Origin: an uncultured Clostridia bacterium
Lineage (GTDB): Bacteria; Bacillota; Clostridia; Oscillospirales; Ruminococcaceae
NCBI GenBank assembly: GCA_945947715.1
Contig: CAMEYZ010000100.1
Location: 1-7,801 of the forward strand
Reading direction: 5' to 3'
DNA: 7,801 bases
Of the stretch, positions 6,577 to 7,801 are shown in pieces. The translations under genes and the position numbers were made by a program. The notes beneath the pieces are model-generated. The model saw only the letters and a list, made by a program, of their open reading frames with translations, had not been told where the DNA came from and did not search any database. Numbering within the stretch: the stretch's first letter is position 1; every line of letters begins with the position of its first letter.

Positions 6577-6797
6577 TTTGCGGCAAGTTACAAAAATTTA
6601 ATTTTGCTGTTTTTCGCTAAGCTTAATCAGTTCCTTAAGATAATAACGAGTTCTGGAACTTTTGAATCCAAGATGCACTGGTGAACCCATATGTATGGCT
6701 GTTTACCAACAGTGAATATGATGAGCATACAGTACTCAGGTACAAGATGGGCACCAAATGCGACCTTGGTTAATCCGAGGTGGCATTTCCGTTTTTT
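6577..6797 (+). ncRNA. Candidate structured noncoding RNA, about 220 nt, ending in an intrinsic terminator
   Basis: This stretch has no convincing gene but a compact fold. Near the 5' end GCGGCAA (6580-6586) can pair with TTGCTGT (6604-6610). The 3' half forms a three-way junction: P1 GGTG/CCCAT (6680-6683, 6686-6690, two-base AA bulge) with ATGGGCACC (6747-6755); P2 TGTATG (6692-6697) with CATACA (6726-6731), enclosing hairpin CTGTT-TACC-AACAG (6699-6712); and hairpin GTAC-TCAG-GTAC (6732-6743) directly abutting P2. P1 ends exactly where the terminator stem begins (6756). A promoter-like sequence lies just upstream. Short open frames on both strands (35 codons + at 6666-6773; 30 codons - at 6598-6690) are possible but shorter and less consistent with the fold. 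I cannot name the class; the 5' end is approximate. Confidence 0.5.
6756..6797 (+). terminator. Rho-independent terminator (+ strand)
   Basis: Stem AAATGCGACCTTGG (6756-6769) and CCGAGGTGGCATTT (6775-6788) pair at 13 of 14 positions with one G-G mismatch and a TTAAT loop, followed by CCG and six T (6792-6797). On the - strand the hairpin lacks a following T-run, so it acts on + strand transcripts. This shows that something is transcribed rightward into it, facing the converging gene whose stop codon is 6 bp away. Confidence 0.88.
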
Positions 6798-6803
6798 AAA
6801 CTA

Positions 6804-7801
6804 TTACTGCAAGATTTTCTTGATTTTCTCAAGTTTAGCTAATAAGTCATTCTCAATCATTGTTTCAACATCTATATTCGGATCGAACAGCGCATTAAGA
6901 GACTGATATGTATGTTCATTTAATACAAGACCCCAATTTTCTTCTGAAAGGTCTTCCGAGCTATCCGTGCTGCATTTCATCATTTGCTCAATATTTCGCA
7001 GAACATTAGAGCTATTCAATGAGAAACGGTTGACCCAATAGACGAAAGTTTGTCTTATTGATCGAAGAAAACCGTTGTTCAGGTTTAAAAGTTCAGCTTT
7101 TGAGAGAGAAAGAAGATTTTTGACATAGTAAATGCCAGACTCTATAAGAATATTGCATATTTGGGATGAAAGATAAAGGCTCTGTATAGGCAGAGCTAAA
7201 ATATCTTTTTCGAGATTCTCGGGAATCGGCCAGCTGCGATAACCAAGTTCTTGAATTTTTTCTATCAATTCATGATAAGATTTCGCTCCAAGATTTCTCG
7301 CAGCCATCAATTCTTCTTTTGTTTTTTGAAAGATATCATTTAATGTCAATATTCCCGCTCTTTTAAGACATCTGGAAGTGCGAACAGATAAATTAAGCTC
7401 TTCAATCTCACAAATACCGGCATCATTATGTTTATCGGAAATAAAAAGTGCAACCAGATCCTCTAATTCCATATAATTCAGACTTCTGACAAAGTTGTAA
7501 TAGCTTATATGCAGTTTGGGAATATTAAAAATCCGATCCTGTTCGGGCAATGAATTCTCATACATAGAAATAACAAGTAAACGCTGCCTGTATGGTGCGA
7601 TACGCTGAATGGTTGAGTGTATTCGCTGTGAAAAACGTCCGACAATTTCAGAAGGAAGTTCGCCATCATTAGAAAATTCAACCCATTTTTCAACAGTCCC
7701 ACCCCAGGATAGCTCTCCATAAATGGGATCATTTGGCTTGTTAATATAGAATGCACCGTCTGATGAAACCAAAATAATTTTTACTTTGTAAATTCTTATT
7801 A
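6804..7801 (-). CDS. Protein with RNA polymerase alpha C-terminal (alpha-CTD)-like domains, 5' end off the window
   Basis: The frame is open to the right edge and has no ATG or ribosome binding site near the TTG at 7772; codons upstream of it read IRIYKVKII, so the gene is probably cut by the window end. Counting from the TTG, residues 121-177 are a clear alpha-CTD: IEELNLSVRTSRCLKRAG then RNLGAKSYHEL. E. coli DNA-contact positions R265, C269, G296, K298, S299 and E302 correspond to R131, C135, G162, K164, S165 and E168; N268 is replaced by Arg134. Residues 191-250 look like a second, degenerate helix-hairpin-helix repeat (LYLSSQICNILIESGI, LNNGFLRSI) that has lost most contacts. The N-terminal about 110 residues and the C-terminal tail are unrecognised. 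This is not RpoA, as the alpha-NTD is absent in what is seen. It may bind DNA or RNA polymerase as an accessory regulator. Its AT-rich DNA contrasts with the genes to the left. Confidence 0.75.
   Translation of the reverse strand, partial: IRIYKVKIILVSSDGAFYINKPNDPIYGELSWGGTVEKWVEFSNDGELPSEIVGRFSQRIHSTIQRIAPYRQRLLVISMYENSLPEQDRIFNIPKLHISYYNFVRSLNYMELEDLVALFISDKHNDAGICEIEELNLSVRTSRCLKRAGILTLNDIFQKTKEELMAARNLGAKSYHELIEKIQELGYRSWPIPENLEKDILALPIQSLYLSSQICNILIESGIYYVKNLLSLSKAELLNLNNGFLRSIRQTFVYWVNRFSLNSSNVLRNIEQMMKCSTDSSEDLSEENWGLVLNEHTYQSLNALFDPNIDVETMIENDLLAKLEKIKKILQ

Noticed and set aside
6598..6690. 30-codon - strand frame (MGSPVHLGFKSS... ending EKQQN)
   Set aside because: The peptide looks natural (a charged helix), but there is no ribosome binding site before the ATG, an in-frame stop lies just upstream, and it is antisense to the better supported RNA.
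6666..6773. 35-codon + strand frame ending KMGTKCDLG, resembling a gene remnant
   Set aside because: It has no start context and is preceded by a stop; the same bases form consistent RNA helices and the frame's end is inside the terminator stem. It was kept only as an alternative to the ncRNA call.
6691..6906. 71-codon + strand open frame
   Set aside because: It runs through the intrinsic terminator and into the opposite-strand gene, lacks a ribosome binding site, and overlaps the RNA helices; taken as a chance frame.
1..7801. CRISPR arrays, tRNA/rRNA genes and insertion-sequence ends
   Set aside because: No regularly spaced repeats, no cloverleaf with T-loop signature, and no terminal inverted repeats with target duplications were seen.

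Overview
The window reads as a Firmicutes chromosome segment, most likely Ruminococcus or another Oscillospiraceae. Evidence: Gram-positive Shine-Dalgarno sites, a lipobox substrate-binding protein, a GtrB/GtrA-type pair, heavy use of ATA isoleucine codons, and an Rpn-family PD-(D/E)XK protein with a glutamate/lysine-rich tail. The genus is inferred from style, not from a search.

Layout. (1) 1-3151, + strand: a candidate structured leader RNA, then radA (DNA repair/recombination ATPase), then 11 bp later an orphan family-5 peptide-binding lipoprotein gene. (2) 3148-5535, + strand: a near-consensus sigma-A promoter, a second copy of the same leader RNA, then a three-gene operon: polyprenyl-phosphate glycosyltransferase, GtrA-type membrane protein (14-nt overlap) and a short NAD(P)-dependent reductase/epimerase-like protein with altered motifs. 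The first two would make a lipid-linked sugar and move it across the membrane for cell-surface glycosylation. (3) 5521-6499: a separate promoter and an Rpn-family nuclease gene, followed by a frameshifted tail of a second Rpn copy. (4) 6500-7801: clearly more AT-rich, accessory-looking DNA with a candidate ~220-nt structured noncoding RNA on the + strand ending in a strong intrinsic terminator. Converging on it from the right is the 3' part of a gene whose protein carries one clear and one degenerate RNA polymerase alpha-CTD-like domain.

The two most interesting signals are non-coding. First, a roughly 83-nt element occurs twice, in front of unrelated genes (radA and the glycosyltransferase operon). 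The copies share a 13-base block and a possible loop pseudoknot, and end in a hairpin whose sequence differs but whose pairing is kept. Second, the RNA at 6577-6797 folds by eye into a compact three-way junction abutting its terminator. I could not assign either to a known RNA class from memory.
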